A program made the position numbers and the translations under genes. Source: Arsukibacterium ikkense (GTDB lineage: Bacteria; Pseudomonadota; Gammaproteobacteria; Enterobacterales; Alteromonadaceae). From it: a DNA stretch of 64,000 nucleotides. Location of the stretch: the NCBI RefSeq assembly GCF_000987775.1, contig NZ_LAHO01000001.1:1-64000 (forward strand), read 5' to 3'. The notes beneath the pieces were generated by a model. That model saw nothing but the letters and a program-made list of their open reading frames with translations, did not search any database and had not been told where the DNA came from. Below are positions 1 through 8,298 of the stretch, one piece after another; within the stretch, counting starts at the first letter, position 1, and every line of letters starts with the position of its first letter.

Positions 1-2
1 TG

Positions 3-659
3 GATGGTGTGGTTGCTGCAACGCTTACCTTCTATGACGAAGCAGACTATAAAGCCTACCTGTCTTTTCTTAAGGATGCTGCCGCGAGATACCAGGTTGC
101 CATCCATGCTTTTGTGCTGATGACGAATCACGTACATTTGCTTGTCACGCCTAGCGATGCACAGGGTGTGGGCCGGATGATGCAGGCGCAGGGGCGTAAA
201 TATGTGCAGTATTTTAATTACACCTATGGCCGCAGCGGCACATTGTGGGAAGGGCGGTATAAATCTACGGTAGAGGATGCAGATAATTACCTGCTAACGG
301 TATATCGGTATATTGAACTGAACCCGGTGCGGGCTAATATGGTAAGCCATGCGGCGGAATATCCGTGGTCCAGCTATCGTGGCAATGCGCTGGGTAAAGC
401 TATTCAGCTGCTAACGCCACACGCTTTGTATTGGCAACTGGGTAAAACAGACAATGAGCGACAAAGCGCTTATCGTGCGCTGTTTAGCGGTCAAATACCT
501 GAGCGGGATTTGGCGGCAATACGACAAGCGACAAATAAGGCGTGGGTGTTGGGTGATGAGCGATTCAAGGCGCAAATCGCAGCCAGAACCGGTCGCCGGC
601 CAGCGCCACTAGGGCGGGGAGGGGACAGGAAATCGGCAAATTTTCGCGGGAATCAATGA
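3..659 (+). CDS. REP-associated tyrosine transposase (Y1/RAYT type), 5' end cut by window
   Basis: A Y1-transposase-family protein (IS200/REP-associated single-strand transposase fold). The frame is open to the left edge, so the true start lies outside the window and the GTG at 9 is probably internal. The HUH metal-binding motif is visible as MTNHVHLLV, and the family segment YRYIELNPVRAN with WSSYRG follows. In this family the HUH histidines and a tyrosine cut and join single-stranded DNA at palindromic repeats. It ends at TGA 657-659, immediately before direct repeats that may be its recognition sequences. The family assignment is firm. Whether it is active cannot be judged without the N-terminus. 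Confidence 0.88.
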   Translation, partial: DGVVAATLTFYDEADYKAYLSFLKDAAARYQVAIHAFVLMTNHVHLLVTPSDAQGVGRMMQAQGRKYVQYFNYTYGRSGTLWEGRYKSTVEDADNYLLTVYRYIELNPVRANMVSHAAEYPWSSYRGNALGKAIQLLTPHALYWQLGKTDNERQSAYRALFSGQIPERDLAAIRQATNKAWVLGDERFKAQIAARTGRRPAPLGRGGDRKSANFRGNQ

Positions 660-660
660 C

Positions 661-905
661 ACTGACCCTATTGATCTCTATTGATCTAAATGATACTGAC
701 CCTATTGATCTAGATCTTCTGGCCCTATTGATCATTTATCCTTTCATACACTGGGGTTACGGGCTATCGCAAAGCGTGTGAAGCTGACGATAAAGCAATG
801 GCGCGACATATTGGAGCATTGCATGTATTTACTCGATACCACGAGTTACAACATTATATGAGTGAAAATTTTGTGGGGATCCCTCAGACACTGACCCTAT
901 TGATC
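661..905 (+). repeat. Three direct copies of a 16-bp repeat downstream of the transposase
   Basis: ACTGACCCTATTGATC occurs exactly at 661-676, 695-710 and 890-905. Partial copies lie at 677-687 (CTATTGATCT) and 721-733 (GGCCCTATTGATC). All are on the same strand, and the first begins two bases after the transposase stop. The repeats are not palindromic on their own. They are probably end or recognition sequences of the RAYT-type element, an inference from position and copy number. Confidence 0.7.
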
Positions 906-914
906 CGGCTGTAA
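732..914 (+). other. Possible gene remnant between transposase repeats
   Basis: An open frame without an ATG near its beginning runs from 732 to the TAA at 912-914. Its middle part (around GYRKACEADDKAMARHIGALH) has the look of helical protein sequence, and its end is read through the third copy of the 16-bp repeat. It may be the tail of a gene interrupted by the mobile element. No family was recognised and it could be chance. The rest of 906-991 shows nothing clear. Confidence 0.2.
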
Positions 915-991
915 TCTGCCTGAAGTAAAATAACCGCCAACCGGATCGAGCCACACCAGCGGCGCTGCGTCAGCAGTCAATGCAAACTGGG

Positions 992-1888
992 TTACTTGCC
1001 TAACCAGTCTGCCTGACCACGGGCTTGGCGCCGCTTTTGCATTATCGCCTCTATCAGTGGCGTTAAAATCAGCTCCATGGCTAAGCCCATCTTGCCGCCT
1101 GGTACCACCAGCGTATTGACCCGCGACATAAAAGAGCCGTGGATCATCCGCAGGTAATAGGGAAAATCCACGTGTTTAATGCCGCGAAAGCGGATCACCA
1201 CAAAGCTTTCATCCAATGACGGTATATCTTTGGCGCTGAACGGGTTCGAGGTATCAACCGTTGGTACCCGCTGAAAGTTAATATGGGTGCGCGAAAACTG
1301 CGGCGTGATATGGTTAATATAGTCATCCATGCTACGCACGATACTGGCCTGTACCGCTTCCCGGCTGTGGCCGCGCTCTGAGGTATCACGGATAATTTTC
1401 TGGATCCACTCCAGGTTAACAATCGGTACCATGCCAATCAGTAAATCGACATGCTGCGCTACATTGTTCTGCTCGGTTACCGCACCGCCATGTAAGCCTT
1501 CATAGAACAGTAAATCGGTATTGGCCCGTAAATCCTGCCACGGCGTAAAAGTACCCGGCAGTTGATTGTACGGCACGGCTTCATCAAAAGTGTGCAGGTA
1601 ATGACGAATGCGGCCGGTGCCGGTATCGGCATAGCTGGCGAAAAAGGTCTCCAGCGCACCAAAATCGTTCGCTTCGGCGCCAAAATAACTGATATAACGG
1701 CCGGCCTCTTTGGCTTTGCGCACTGCTAAGTCCATTTCCGGCCGGCTGAAACGATGAAAACAATCGCCTTCAACAAAGGCTGCGTCTATCCCCAGCGTGC
1801 GGAAGATATGCTGAAAAGCGTTGGTTGTGGTGGTGGTGCCGGCACCGGACGAGCCGGTTATGGCAATAATGGGGTTTTTATGGGACAT
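992..1888 (-). CDS. prkB: Phosphoribulokinase
   Basis: ATP-dependent kinase of the phosphoribulokinase/uridine kinase family, 298 residues against about 290 for E. coli PrkB. The P-loop GSSGAGTTTT sits at residues 12-21 and is followed by an acidic EGDCFHRF segment and the conserved YEGLHGG stretch. The enzyme makes ribulose 1,5-bisphosphate from ribulose 5-phosphate in Calvin-cycle organisms. Gammaproteobacterial homologues are also common where no RuBisCO is present, and their role there is unclear. No RuBisCO gene is in this window. The gene stands alone on the minus strand, downstream of the nuclease-purD-methyltransferase group. Confidence 0.9.
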   Translation of the reverse strand: MSHKNPIIAITGSSGAGTTTTTNAFQHIFRTLGIDAAFVEGDCFHRFSRPEMDLAVRKAKEAGRYISYFGAEANDFGALETFFASYADTGTGRIRHYLHTFDEAVPYNQLPGTFTPWQDLRANTDLLFYEGLHGGAVTEQNNVAQHVDLLIGMVPIVNLEWIQKIIRDTSERGHSREAVQASIVRSMDDYINHITPQFSRTHINFQRVPTVDTSNPFSAKDIPSLDESFVVIRFRGIKHVDFPYYLRMIHGSFMSRVNTLVVPGGKMGLAMELILTPLIEAIMQKRRQARGQADWLGK

Positions 1889-2002
1889 AGGCTACGCCTG
1901 AAAAATATTCTGCACTTACCATAAAGCAACAAGGCGGCATGCTGCAACTTTTATCTGGAATTGCGGCAGCGCCGAAGGCACTGCCGGATGCATTGTGCGT
2001 CG

Positions 2003-3790
2003 TCAGAAACTAAAAGTGACAAGCACCGGATCATGATCAGAAGAGCGATAGGGGGTTGGCGCATACAAGCGTTGTAATGCGTCAGCTGATTTAAAACGGC
2101 TACCGTATTCCAGCAGTACCGGTTCAGCGGCGTTAATTGACCAATGTTCCAGTGTGCGCAGATACTGCGCCAGCTCGGGACTGGCCAGCGCATGGTCTAA
2201 TGAGCCGCTGCGGCCACGAAACGCATACGAAAACCCGGGGTGTTGCTGATCTGCCAGATGCTGCCAGCCAGCTTGCTCCAGTGCCCGTACCGGATCTTCC
2301 ATCCGGTAGGCATTTAAGTCACCAAAGATCAGCTGGTAAGGGCTGGCCACAGTGGTGGGGTTAGTCGCTAACCATTGTGATAACGCCTTACTGGCCTCTA
2401 CCCTGGCCGCATTCCAGCATGCCTGGCCGTCATTCTGATCTGCCTGCAGCTGCCATTGCGGTGTGTTGTCACGCGGGCAGCCGCCTTTCGATTTGAAATG
2501 ATTGACGGCCACTGTCAGGATTTTACCGCTGGCCAGGTGCTTAAAGGTCTGGGCGACCGGCGGGCGGTGCAACCGGGTAAAAGGCGCTGCTACTTCTGTG
2601 GCCGCGATACCGGTTTGACTGACCGACGCTGGCCGGTAAATTAAACCCACTTTAATGGCATCCGAGCCGGGAGTTTCCGTGGTCTCAACGATGGCATAGG
2701 GTGTTGTTACCGCCTTATTTAGAGCCGCCACCAGGGTGGCGATGGCACTGCCGTTAGCATAGCCGTTATTTTCCAGCTCGATTAAGCCGATAATATCGGC
2801 ATCCATTGCTGCCAGCGCACTGACCAGCTTAGCCTGTTGCCGGGCTAACTCGGCCGGTGTGCGGGCGCCACGGCGGGTAGGGAAGGGATCAGCCTGGCCC
2901 TGGCCGGTAAAAAAATTCAGTACATTAAACACCGCCAGTCGCAGTTCATCTGGCTGCTTTGGCTGTGGCGCGGCTGGGCGCGGGTTGCTACTGATAAACT
3001 GCGGGCTGCTGGTTGGTACCAGCCGGTAACCGCGTTCGTCCTGAAACAGTACGCCAGTGACCCCACGCACGGTATCACCGAGCCTGATGCTGTTGTCGGC
3101 CGTTAAACCACTGGGCGGATAGGGCGCGGGTTCGGGGTTTTCCTGCCAGCTGCCATCATCCAGCACCAGCATGCGGCGCAGTTGCTGGCTTGCATGTTGC
3201 TTAGCCTCTTCGCCGGGCGGCTTGATTTCAGTGGGCACCACCAGGCGTTTATCGGCCAGCATCAGCTCGCCGTAGCGGCCAAGCTGATAACTGTCGGTAA
3301 CCACAAGATCCTGCTCGAAGCTCAGCCACATGCCTTCCAGTGCTTCAAAGCTCAGTGGCTCGCTCAGCGGCAACGTTATCGCTGTTGGGCTTAGCGGCTG
3401 GTTAGTGGCACAGCGCGTGATATGGCTCAGATCCACCAAGGACGTTAAACCATTAATTTCCGCTACCGTGCCTTGCAACAGCAGCAAATCGCCGTGTTGA
3501 TACTGGCCGGCAGCACTGAGCTGAATAAATATGCCTTCTGAGGTTAGCGGATCATCATCAGCCACCAGACTTTGCAGCATTAACCCTGGCAACGGCGAGT
3601 CCGGGTAGACTTCGCTTATCACCACTCCGCGGGTAAGCACCTGTTGCCCGAGCAACGGGCTTTGCTCAGTGCGGCCCTGAATGGCAGCAATCGCCTGATA
3701 AGGGCTGTCGCAACTTAGTGGCTGAGGCTTGCTGCACGCAGCCAGACTCAGCAGCAGTGCGACACAGGGTGCCAGAAGTAGTATGCGCAT
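2003..3790 (-). CDS. ExeM/NucH-type extracellular nuclease lipoprotein
   Basis: A 595-residue exported endonuclease/exonuclease/phosphatase-family protein. The N-terminus is a lipoprotein signal with lipobox LAAC and cysteine at residue 19. Residues about 40-270 form the OB-like region found in ExeM-type nucleases. From about 283 the EEP domain follows, with motifs LAVFNVLNFF, IGLIELENNGY, NHFKSKGG, FGDLNAYRMEDP and a terminal SDHDPV, which cover the expected catalytic Asn, Glu, His and Asp positions. Relatives degrade extracellular DNA for nutrition or biofilm release. The start lies 2 bp after the purD stop, so it is probably cotranscribed with purD. Unlike Shewanella ExeM, it ends right after the EEP domain. 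Confidence 0.85.
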   Translation of the reverse strand: MRILLLAPCVALLLSLAACSKPQPLSCDSPYQAIAAIQGRTEQSPLLGQQVLTRGVVISEVYPDSPLPGLMLQSLVADDDPLTSEGIFIQLSAAGQYQHGDLLLLQGTVAEINGLTSLVDLSHITRCATNQPLSPTAITLPLSEPLSFEALEGMWLSFEQDLVVTDSYQLGRYGELMLADKRLVVPTEIKPPGEEAKQHASQQLRRMLVLDDGSWQENPEPAPYPPSGLTADNSIRLGDTVRGVTGVLFQDERGYRLVPTSSPQFISSNPRPAAPQPKQPDELRLAVFNVLNFFTGQGQADPFPTRRGARTPAELARQQAKLVSALAAMDADIIGLIELENNGYANGSAIATLVAALNKAVTTPYAIVETTETPGSDAIKVGLIYRPASVSQTGIAATEVAAPFTRLHRPPVAQTFKHLASGKILTVAVNHFKSKGGCPRDNTPQWQLQADQNDGQACWNAARVEASKALSQWLATNPTTVASPYQLIFGDLNAYRMEDPVRALEQAGWQHLADQQHPGFSYAFRGRSGSLDHALASPELAQYLRTLEHWSINAAEPVLLEYGSRFKSADALQRLYAPTPYRSSDHDPVLVTFSF

Positions 3791-3792
3791 AC

Positions 3793-5082
3793 TTAACCTT
3801 GTTGTTCGCGGCTAACTGCGCGATAGCCGATATCGCTGCGACAGAACATACCATCCCAGCTGATGTGGCTGGCCAGTTGATAGGCTGCTTGCTGGGCGGC
3901 GCTGACATTGGCACCCAGTGCCGTGGCACAAAGGACCCGGCCACCATTAGTGACGACCTTATTATCTTTTAGCTCGGTGCCAGCATGAAACACTTTGGCA
4001 CTGGCGCTATCGATGCCGTCCAGGCCTGTAATTTCCAGACCTTTAGCGTAGCTATCCGGATAACCACCTGCTGCCAGCACCACACCTACGGCTGCCTGCT
4101 CGGTAAACTCAATAGTCACCTGATCCAGCTTGCCCGTTACTGCCGCCTGACACAGCGCAACTAAATCTGATTGCAAGCGCAGCATAATCGGCTGGGTTTC
4201 CGGATCGCCAAACCGGCAGTTAAATTCCAGTACCTTGGCTGAGCCATCCGGGGCAATCATCAGACCTGCATATAAAAAGCCGGTAAAGACATTGCCCTCG
4301 GCTGCCATACCGCGCACTGTTGGGTAGATAACCTGCTGCATCACCCAGTCGTGCACCGCGGCGGTGACTACTGGTGCCGGTGAATAGGCGCCCATACCAC
4401 CGGTATTAGGACCTTTATCGCCATCGTCACGCGCTTTATGATCCTGCGATGAGGCAAATGCCAGCGCATGCTCGCCGTCTACCATGACGATAAAAGACGC
4501 TTCCTCGCCATGTAAAAACTCTTCAATCACTACCCGGCTGCCGGCATCCCCGAACTTGTTGCCTGCCAGCATATCGTCAATAGCGGCAAAGGCCTCAGCT
4601 TCGGTCTGAGCAATAATTACCCCTTTGCCGGCGGCCAGGCCATCGGCTTTAATGACAATAGGGGTGCCCAGTTGCTTCACAAATGCTTTGGCCGGGGCAA
4701 TGTCGGTGAAGTTCTGGTAAGCGGCGGTGGGAATGTGATGACGTGCCAGAAAATCCTTGGCAAAGGCTTTTGAGCTCTCTAACTGGGCGGCTGCCTGAGT
4801 CGGACCAAAAATAGCCAGCCCCTGCTGCCGAAATACATCTACTACGCCTTTAGCCAGTGGTGCTTCCGGGCCAACAATCGTCAGTTCAATTTGTTGCTCT
4901 TTGGCAAAGGCCAGTAAGCCAGGCACATCATCCGCAGCTATCGCTACATTCTGCAGGTTCGATTCGCGGGCGGTGCCGGCATTGCCGGGCGCCACAAATA
5001 CCTGACTTACCAAAGGAGATTGCGCTGCCTTCCAGGCCAGGGCATGTTCGCGGCCGCCGCCGCCAATTACCAATACTTTCAT
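3793..5082 (-). CDS. purD: Phosphoribosylamine--glycine ligase (GARS)
   Basis: Second step of purine synthesis: ATP-dependent joining of phosphoribosylamine and glycine. The length of 429 residues equals E. coli PurD. Visible are the N-terminal VLVIGGGGREHALAW motif, the ATP-grasp core (GTPIVIKADGLAAGKGV), the purD signature NTGGMGAYSP and the metal/ATP-binding LEFNCRFGDPETQ. It is the middle gene of a three-gene minus-strand run: methyltransferase-like gene 13 bp upstream, nuclease gene 2 bp downstream. purH, its usual partner, is not adjacent. Confidence 0.97.
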   Translation of the reverse strand: MKVLVIGGGGREHALAWKAAQSPLVSQVFVAPGNAGTARESNLQNVAIAADDVPGLLAFAKEQQIELTIVGPEAPLAKGVVDVFRQQGLAIFGPTQAAAQLESSKAFAKDFLARHHIPTAAYQNFTDIAPAKAFVKQLGTPIVIKADGLAAGKGVIIAQTEAEAFAAIDDMLAGNKFGDAGSRVVIEEFLHGEEASFIVMVDGEHALAFASSQDHKARDDGDKGPNTGGMGAYSPAPVVTAAVHDWVMQQVIYPTVRGMAAEGNVFTGFLYAGLMIAPDGSAKVLEFNCRFGDPETQPIMLRLQSDLVALCQAAVTGKLDQVTIEFTEQAAVGVVLAAGGYPDSYAKGLEITGLDGIDSASAKVFHAGTELKDNKVVTNGGRVLCATALGANVSAAQQAAYQLASHISWDGMFCRSDIGYRAVSREQQG

Positions 5083-5095
5083 CGGGTTTTCCGTC

Positions 5096-5920
5096 TTATT
5101 GTGCTACAGGTTTACGAAACTTTAAGGTCATACGATCGCTTTCGCCAATCGCCTGATATTTAGCTCTGTCTTGCTCGCCCAGCCGCAGCGAGGGTGGCAG
5201 GGTCCAGACACCGCCTGCATAGTCGGCCGTATCTTTCGGGTTAGCATTAATCTCGCTGCGCTCTTCCAGCACAAAGCCGGCTTGCTCGGCCAGGCGTATT
5301 GCCAGTTGCTCAGGGAAATAACCGCTTTTGGTCCAGTCGCCATCTGCTTGATCTGCCGGCAAACGGTGTTCTACCACGCCCAGCACGCCACCAGGTTTCA
5401 ACGCTTTATAGAAGTCACTGAAAATGGCGACCATGCCGTCATCACCCCCACGGCCATACCAGTTATGCAGGTTACGAAAGGTCAGTACCACATCGGCTGT
5501 GCCGGCTGGGGCAATATTGCCACTGTTATCTGGTGCAAATTCGGTTAATGAAACCCGGCTGTATATCGGGTCGGCGGCCAGTTTTGCTTTAAACGCCGCC
5601 AGGGTGCGGTTGTAGTAGTCGGAGCTGGTGTTGGCTGGAAAATGCGCCGCATAATATTTGCCATGCGCGGCCAGCAGCGGCGCCAGTATTTCCGTATACC
5701 AGCCACCACCCGGAGAGATTTCTACCACAGTGCTTTGCGGGGTCACCTCAAAAAAAGACAGGGTTGGTAATGGGTTGCGGTATTGATCGCGGTTTTTATT
5801 TTGCTCGCTGCGGCTATGATGATCCACCGCTTGCTGTAATGCTTCAGTGTTGCTGTCGGCCAGCGCGGGCAGGGCTAAGAGTATTGCTGATAACGTTATA
5901 ACTTTACTAAGTGTTTTCAT
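5096..5920 (-). CDS. Predicted class I methyltransferase with a signal peptide
   Basis: 274 residues. Residues 1-21 form a typical Sec signal peptide (basic start, leucine/alanine core, ending ALA before D). The rest is a Rossmann-type methyltransferase: motif I VVEISPGGGWYTE, the post-I region ending in AAHF, and the motif IV-like region ADVVLTFRNLHNW. The set resembles the COG4798 group of predicted methyltransferases. SAM is not expected in the periplasm, so an exported enzyme with an intact SAM motif is odd; it might bind another ligand. It is first in a run with purD and the nuclease. Its substrate is unknown. Confidence 0.8.
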   Translation of the reverse strand: MKTLSKVITLSAILLALPALADSNTEALQQAVDHHSRSEQNKNRDQYRNPLPTLSFFEVTPQSTVVEISPGGGWYTEILAPLLAAHGKYYAAHFPANTSSDYYNRTLAAFKAKLAADPIYSRVSLTEFAPDNSGNIAPAGTADVVLTFRNLHNWYGRGGDDGMVAIFSDFYKALKPGGVLGVVEHRLPADQADGDWTKSGYFPEQLAIRLAEQAGFVLEERSEINANPKDTADYAGGVWTLPPSLRLGEQDRAKYQAIGESDRMTLKFRKPVAQ

Positions 5921-6030
5921 CTTCAGGCGCTCTTGGTTAAAAGTGGCAGTAGTTTAGCAAAGCAGCCAGTGAATTGCAGTGATTATCGACAGCGGTCACT
6001 TCCTGTATTTAGATGGCCAGACTGCTAAAT

Positions 6031-6059
6031 TTCAATCAACAATTGCATTGGTCTATGCT
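6031..6059 (+). promoter_or_regulatory. Candidate sigma70 promoter for trmJ
   Basis: TTCAAT at 6031-6036 and TATGCT at 6054-6059 are separated by 17 bp, about 40 bp before the preferred trmJ ATG at 6102. TAGAAT at 6059-6064 overlaps as an alternative -10. This is pattern matching only. It argues against the longer open frame from 5979 being translated, because transcription would begin after that codon. Confidence 0.4.
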
Positions 6060-6101
6060 AGAATGCCTGCCTTTTTCAATCAGGGTTATCGGGTTAGCGC
6101 T

Positions 6102-6851
6102 ATGTCCTCTGCTTTAGATAATATTAAAGTGGTACTGGTAGGTACTACACATACCGGTAACATTGGCTCGGTTGCCCGGGCCATGAAAACCATGGGGTTA
6201 TCGCAGTTATGTCTGGTGGCGCCGAAGACGCCGCCGGATGGCCAGGCTTATGCGCTGGCTGCCGGGGCCAGTGAAATTCTTGCTGCTGCGACCACCTTCG
6301 ATACCCTGGCAGAGGCAGTAGCCGATTGTGCGCTGGTCGTCGGCAGCAGTGCCCGCTCGCGCACCCTTAGCTGGCCGATGCTGGAGCCACGCGAATGCGC
6401 CGAGCTTGCCATTACCCAAAGTGATAAACCGGTAGCCGTGGTGTTTGGCCGCGAGTCCAGCGGTCTGAGTAATGACGAGCTGCAGCTGTGTCATTATCAT
6501 GTTTGTATTGCGGCGAATCCTGAATACAGCTCGCTTAATCTGGCGATGGCGGTGCAAATTGTCTGTTATGAACTGCGGATGGCCTTTCTGGCGAAGCGGC
6601 CAGCAGCCACGGCAGTGGATGAGATTAGCTACCCAAGTTCGGCCCAGATGGAGAACTTTTATCAGCATCTGGAAGCTGTTTTGCACCACACCGGTTTTAT
6701 TATCAAACAGCACCCGGGGGTGGTGATGACCAAATTGAAGCGCTTGTTTAACCGGGCCCGGCCGGAGGAGGCGGAGTACAATATTCTACGCGGTATTTTA
6801 ACCTCAATGCAGCGTCTGGAAAAAGTCGATAGCAATACTCATAAGGAGTAA
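6102..6851 (+). CDS. trmJ: tRNA (cytidine/uridine-2'-O-)-methyltransferase
   Basis: SPOUT-class RNA methyltransferase that 2'-O-methylates position 32 of tRNAs. The start at 6102 gives 249 residues against 246 in E. coli and begins just before the conserved [20 protein letters not shown]. An in-frame ATG at 5979 would add 41 residues unlike the family and lies upstream of a plausible promoter, so it was rejected. The SPOUT knot motifs [14 protein letters not shown] and [16 protein letters not shown] are present. It is followed 4 bp later by cysE, the order usual in gammaproteobacteria upstream of the isc operon. Confidence 0.93.
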   Translation: MSSALDNIKVVLVGTTHTGNIGSVARAMKTMGLSQLCLVAPKTPPDGQAYALAAGASEILAAATTFDTLAEAVADCALVVGSSARSRTLSWPMLEPRECAELAITQSDKPVAVVFGRESSGLSNDELQLCHYHVCIAANPEYSSLNLAMAVQIVCYELRMAFLAKRPAATAVDEISYPSSAQMENFYQHLEAVLHHTGFIIKQHPGVVMTKLKRLFNRARPEEAEYNILRGILTSMQRLEKVDSNTHKE

Positions 6852-6855
6852 GGCG

Positions 6856-7665
6856 ATGTTTGCGGGTATCAGAGAAGATATAAAAAGCGTTTTTGAGCGT
6901 GATCCGGCGGCGCGCAGCACCTTTGAGGTTCTGACCAATTATCCGGGGTTGCATGCTATCTGGTGGCACCGGCTGAATCACAAGTTGTGGCGGGCCAACT
7001 TTAAATGGCTGGCCCGATTTTTAAGTACTATCGCCCGCTGGCTAACCGGGGTGGAAATTCATCCGGGTGCGAAAATTGGCCGGCGCTTTTTTATCGACCA
7101 TGGCATGGGCGTGGTGATAGGCGAAACCGCTGAAATTGGTGACGACTGCACCTTGTACCATGGCGTCACGCTGGGCGGTACCAGCTGGAACCCTGGCAAA
7201 CGCCACCCAACCCTGGCCAATGGCGTAGTTATTGGTGCCGGTGCCAAAGTGCTGGGTCCGCTGCTGGTTGGCGAGCATGCCCGGATTGGTTCTAACGCGG
7301 TGGTGGTGCGCGATGTACCGGCCGGCGCCACTGTGGTGGGTATACCTGGCCGGGTGGTGGCTAAAGTTGCGCTGGAAGTTAGCGAGCAGCGCCAGCATCT
7401 GGCGAAAAAGTTTGGTTTTGATGCCTATGCAGTGTCGGCTGAAAACCCTGACCCGGTGGCCAGCGCTATTGGTACTTTGCTCGATCATATCCATCTGTTG
7501 GATAATAAAGTGGCAGAGCTGTGTAACAGCGTTAATAGCCTGGGGGGCAATGTCTGTGGTCAGATGCCCGAGCTGGAATTACCAGAAGAAGACTTTAAGC
7601 GAGCCGAACAACAGGCTGCCGAGCAGCGACGCAAAGATGTGGATGCTTTTGACCCTGGCATCTGA
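6856..7665 (+). CDS. cysE: Serine O-acetyltransferase
   Basis: Catalyses acetyl-CoA plus serine to O-acetylserine, the entry step to cysteine. 269 residues against 273 in E. coli CysE. The N-terminal helical domain ([16 protein letters not shown]) is followed by a left-handed beta-helix of hexapeptide repeats, with the signature [29 protein letters not shown] containing the catalytic histidine region. A strong AAGGAGT ribosome site precedes the ATG. Its position between trmJ and iscR fits sulfur supply: its product feeds cysteine, the substrate of IscS. Confidence 0.96.
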   Translation: MFAGIREDIKSVFERDPAARSTFEVLTNYPGLHAIWWHRLNHKLWRANFKWLARFLSTIARWLTGVEIHPGAKIGRRFFIDHGMGVVIGETAEIGDDCTLYHGVTLGGTSWNPGKRHPTLANGVVIGAGAKVLGPLLVGEHARIGSNAVVVRDVPAGATVVGIPGRVVAKVALEVSEQRQHLAKKFGFDAYAVSAENPDPVASAIGTLLDHIHLLDNKVAELCNSVNSLGGNVCGQMPELELPEEDFKRAEQQAAEQRRKDVDAFDPGI

Positions 7666-7697
7666 ATCATACCTGAGCGGCGCAGCCCGGACAGCGA

Positions 7698-7721
7698 ATA
7701 CCTGACTGAACTAGTAGGATG
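7698..7721 (+). promoter_or_regulatory. IscR type 1 operator, distal copy
   Basis: Read from 7698 the sequence is ATACCTGACT, a 5-base centre GAACT, then AGTAGGAT. It fits the type 1 IscR consensus (ATA-C-YY-GACT-5-AGTC-RR) with small deviations. It lies 1 bp upstream of a better copy, giving the tandem arrangement known from the E. coli iscR promoter. Confidence 0.65.
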
Positions 7722-7722
7722 T

Positions 7723-7746
7723 ATACTTGACTAAAATAGTCAGGAT
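7723..7746 (+). promoter_or_regulatory. IscR type 1 operator, proximal copy
   Basis: ATACTTGACT, centre AAAAT, then AGTCAGGAT: a near-perfect match to the type 1 site bound by [2Fe-2S]-IscR. It covers the -35 hexamer of the iscR promoter, so binding should block RNA polymerase, in line with the known negative feedback of IscR on its own operon. Confidence 0.8.
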
Positions 7747-7754
7747 TGTACAAT
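7727..7754 (+). promoter_or_regulatory. isc operon promoter
   Basis: TTGACT at 7727-7732 and TACAAT at 7749-7754 are 16 bp apart. Transcription would start near 7761, giving a leader of about 20 bases before the iscR ATG at 7782. The -35 element lies inside the proximal IscR site. Confidence 0.7.
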
Positions 7755-7781
7755 AGCTGCCATGAAGTCAGGGAGCGTATT

Positions 7782-8264
7782 ATGAGATTAACTTCAAAAG
7801 GCCGCTATGCCGTTACTGCTATGCTTGACGTAGCACTGCATGCCGGGCAGGGGCCGGTGCCGCTGGCCGATATCTCTGAACGGCAAGGTATTTCGCTGTC
7901 GTATCTTGAACAATTATTTGCGCGCTTGCGTAAACAAGGTTTAGTCAGCAGCGTGCGTGGCCCGGGTGGGGGTTATCAGCTGGGGTTAGCCCCGGAGGCG
8001 ATTTCCATTTCTGCGGTGATTGCTGCGGTTGATGAGTCGGTCGACGCTACCCGCTGTCAGGGCAAATCAGATTGTCAGAGTGGCGCTAAATGTCTGACTC
8101 ACACCCTGTGGCACGATTTGAGCCATCGGATTGAAGATTTTCTGACCAATATCAGCCTGGCGGCGTTAGTAAGTCAGCAAGATGTGCAGAATATTGCACA
8201 GCGGCAAAATAGTCGCAATGTAAAGAATCCTGCAACTGACATCAAAGTCAGTTGCCAGTTGTAA
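7782..8264 (+). CDS. iscR: Fe-S cluster assembly transcriptional regulator
   Basis: Rrf2-family winged-helix regulator, 160 residues from the ATG at 7782. The longer frame from 7746 overlaps the promoter and was rejected. It begins [20 protein letters not shown] as IscR does. The helix-turn-helix ([24 protein letters not shown]) is clear, and three cysteines near residues 92, 98 and 104 with a following His are the [2Fe-2S] ligands. With a cluster it represses its operon through type 1 sites; two such sites lie just upstream. The C-terminal tail resembles other IscR proteins in being variable. Confidence 0.96.
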   Translation: MRLTSKGRYAVTAMLDVALHAGQGPVPLADISERQGISLSYLEQLFARLRKQGLVSSVRGPGGGYQLGLAPEAISISAVIAAVDESVDATRCQGKSDCQSGAKCLTHTLWHDLSHRIEDFLTNISLAALVSQQDVQNIAQRQNSRNVKNPATDIKVSCQL

Positions 8265-8298
8265 GCGCAACAATTTTAAGCGCAGTATGGAGCCAACA

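Noticed and set aside
5979..6101. N-terminal extension of trmJ
   Set aside because: Not like the family and upstream of a plausible promoter; the ATG at 6102 gives the normal length.
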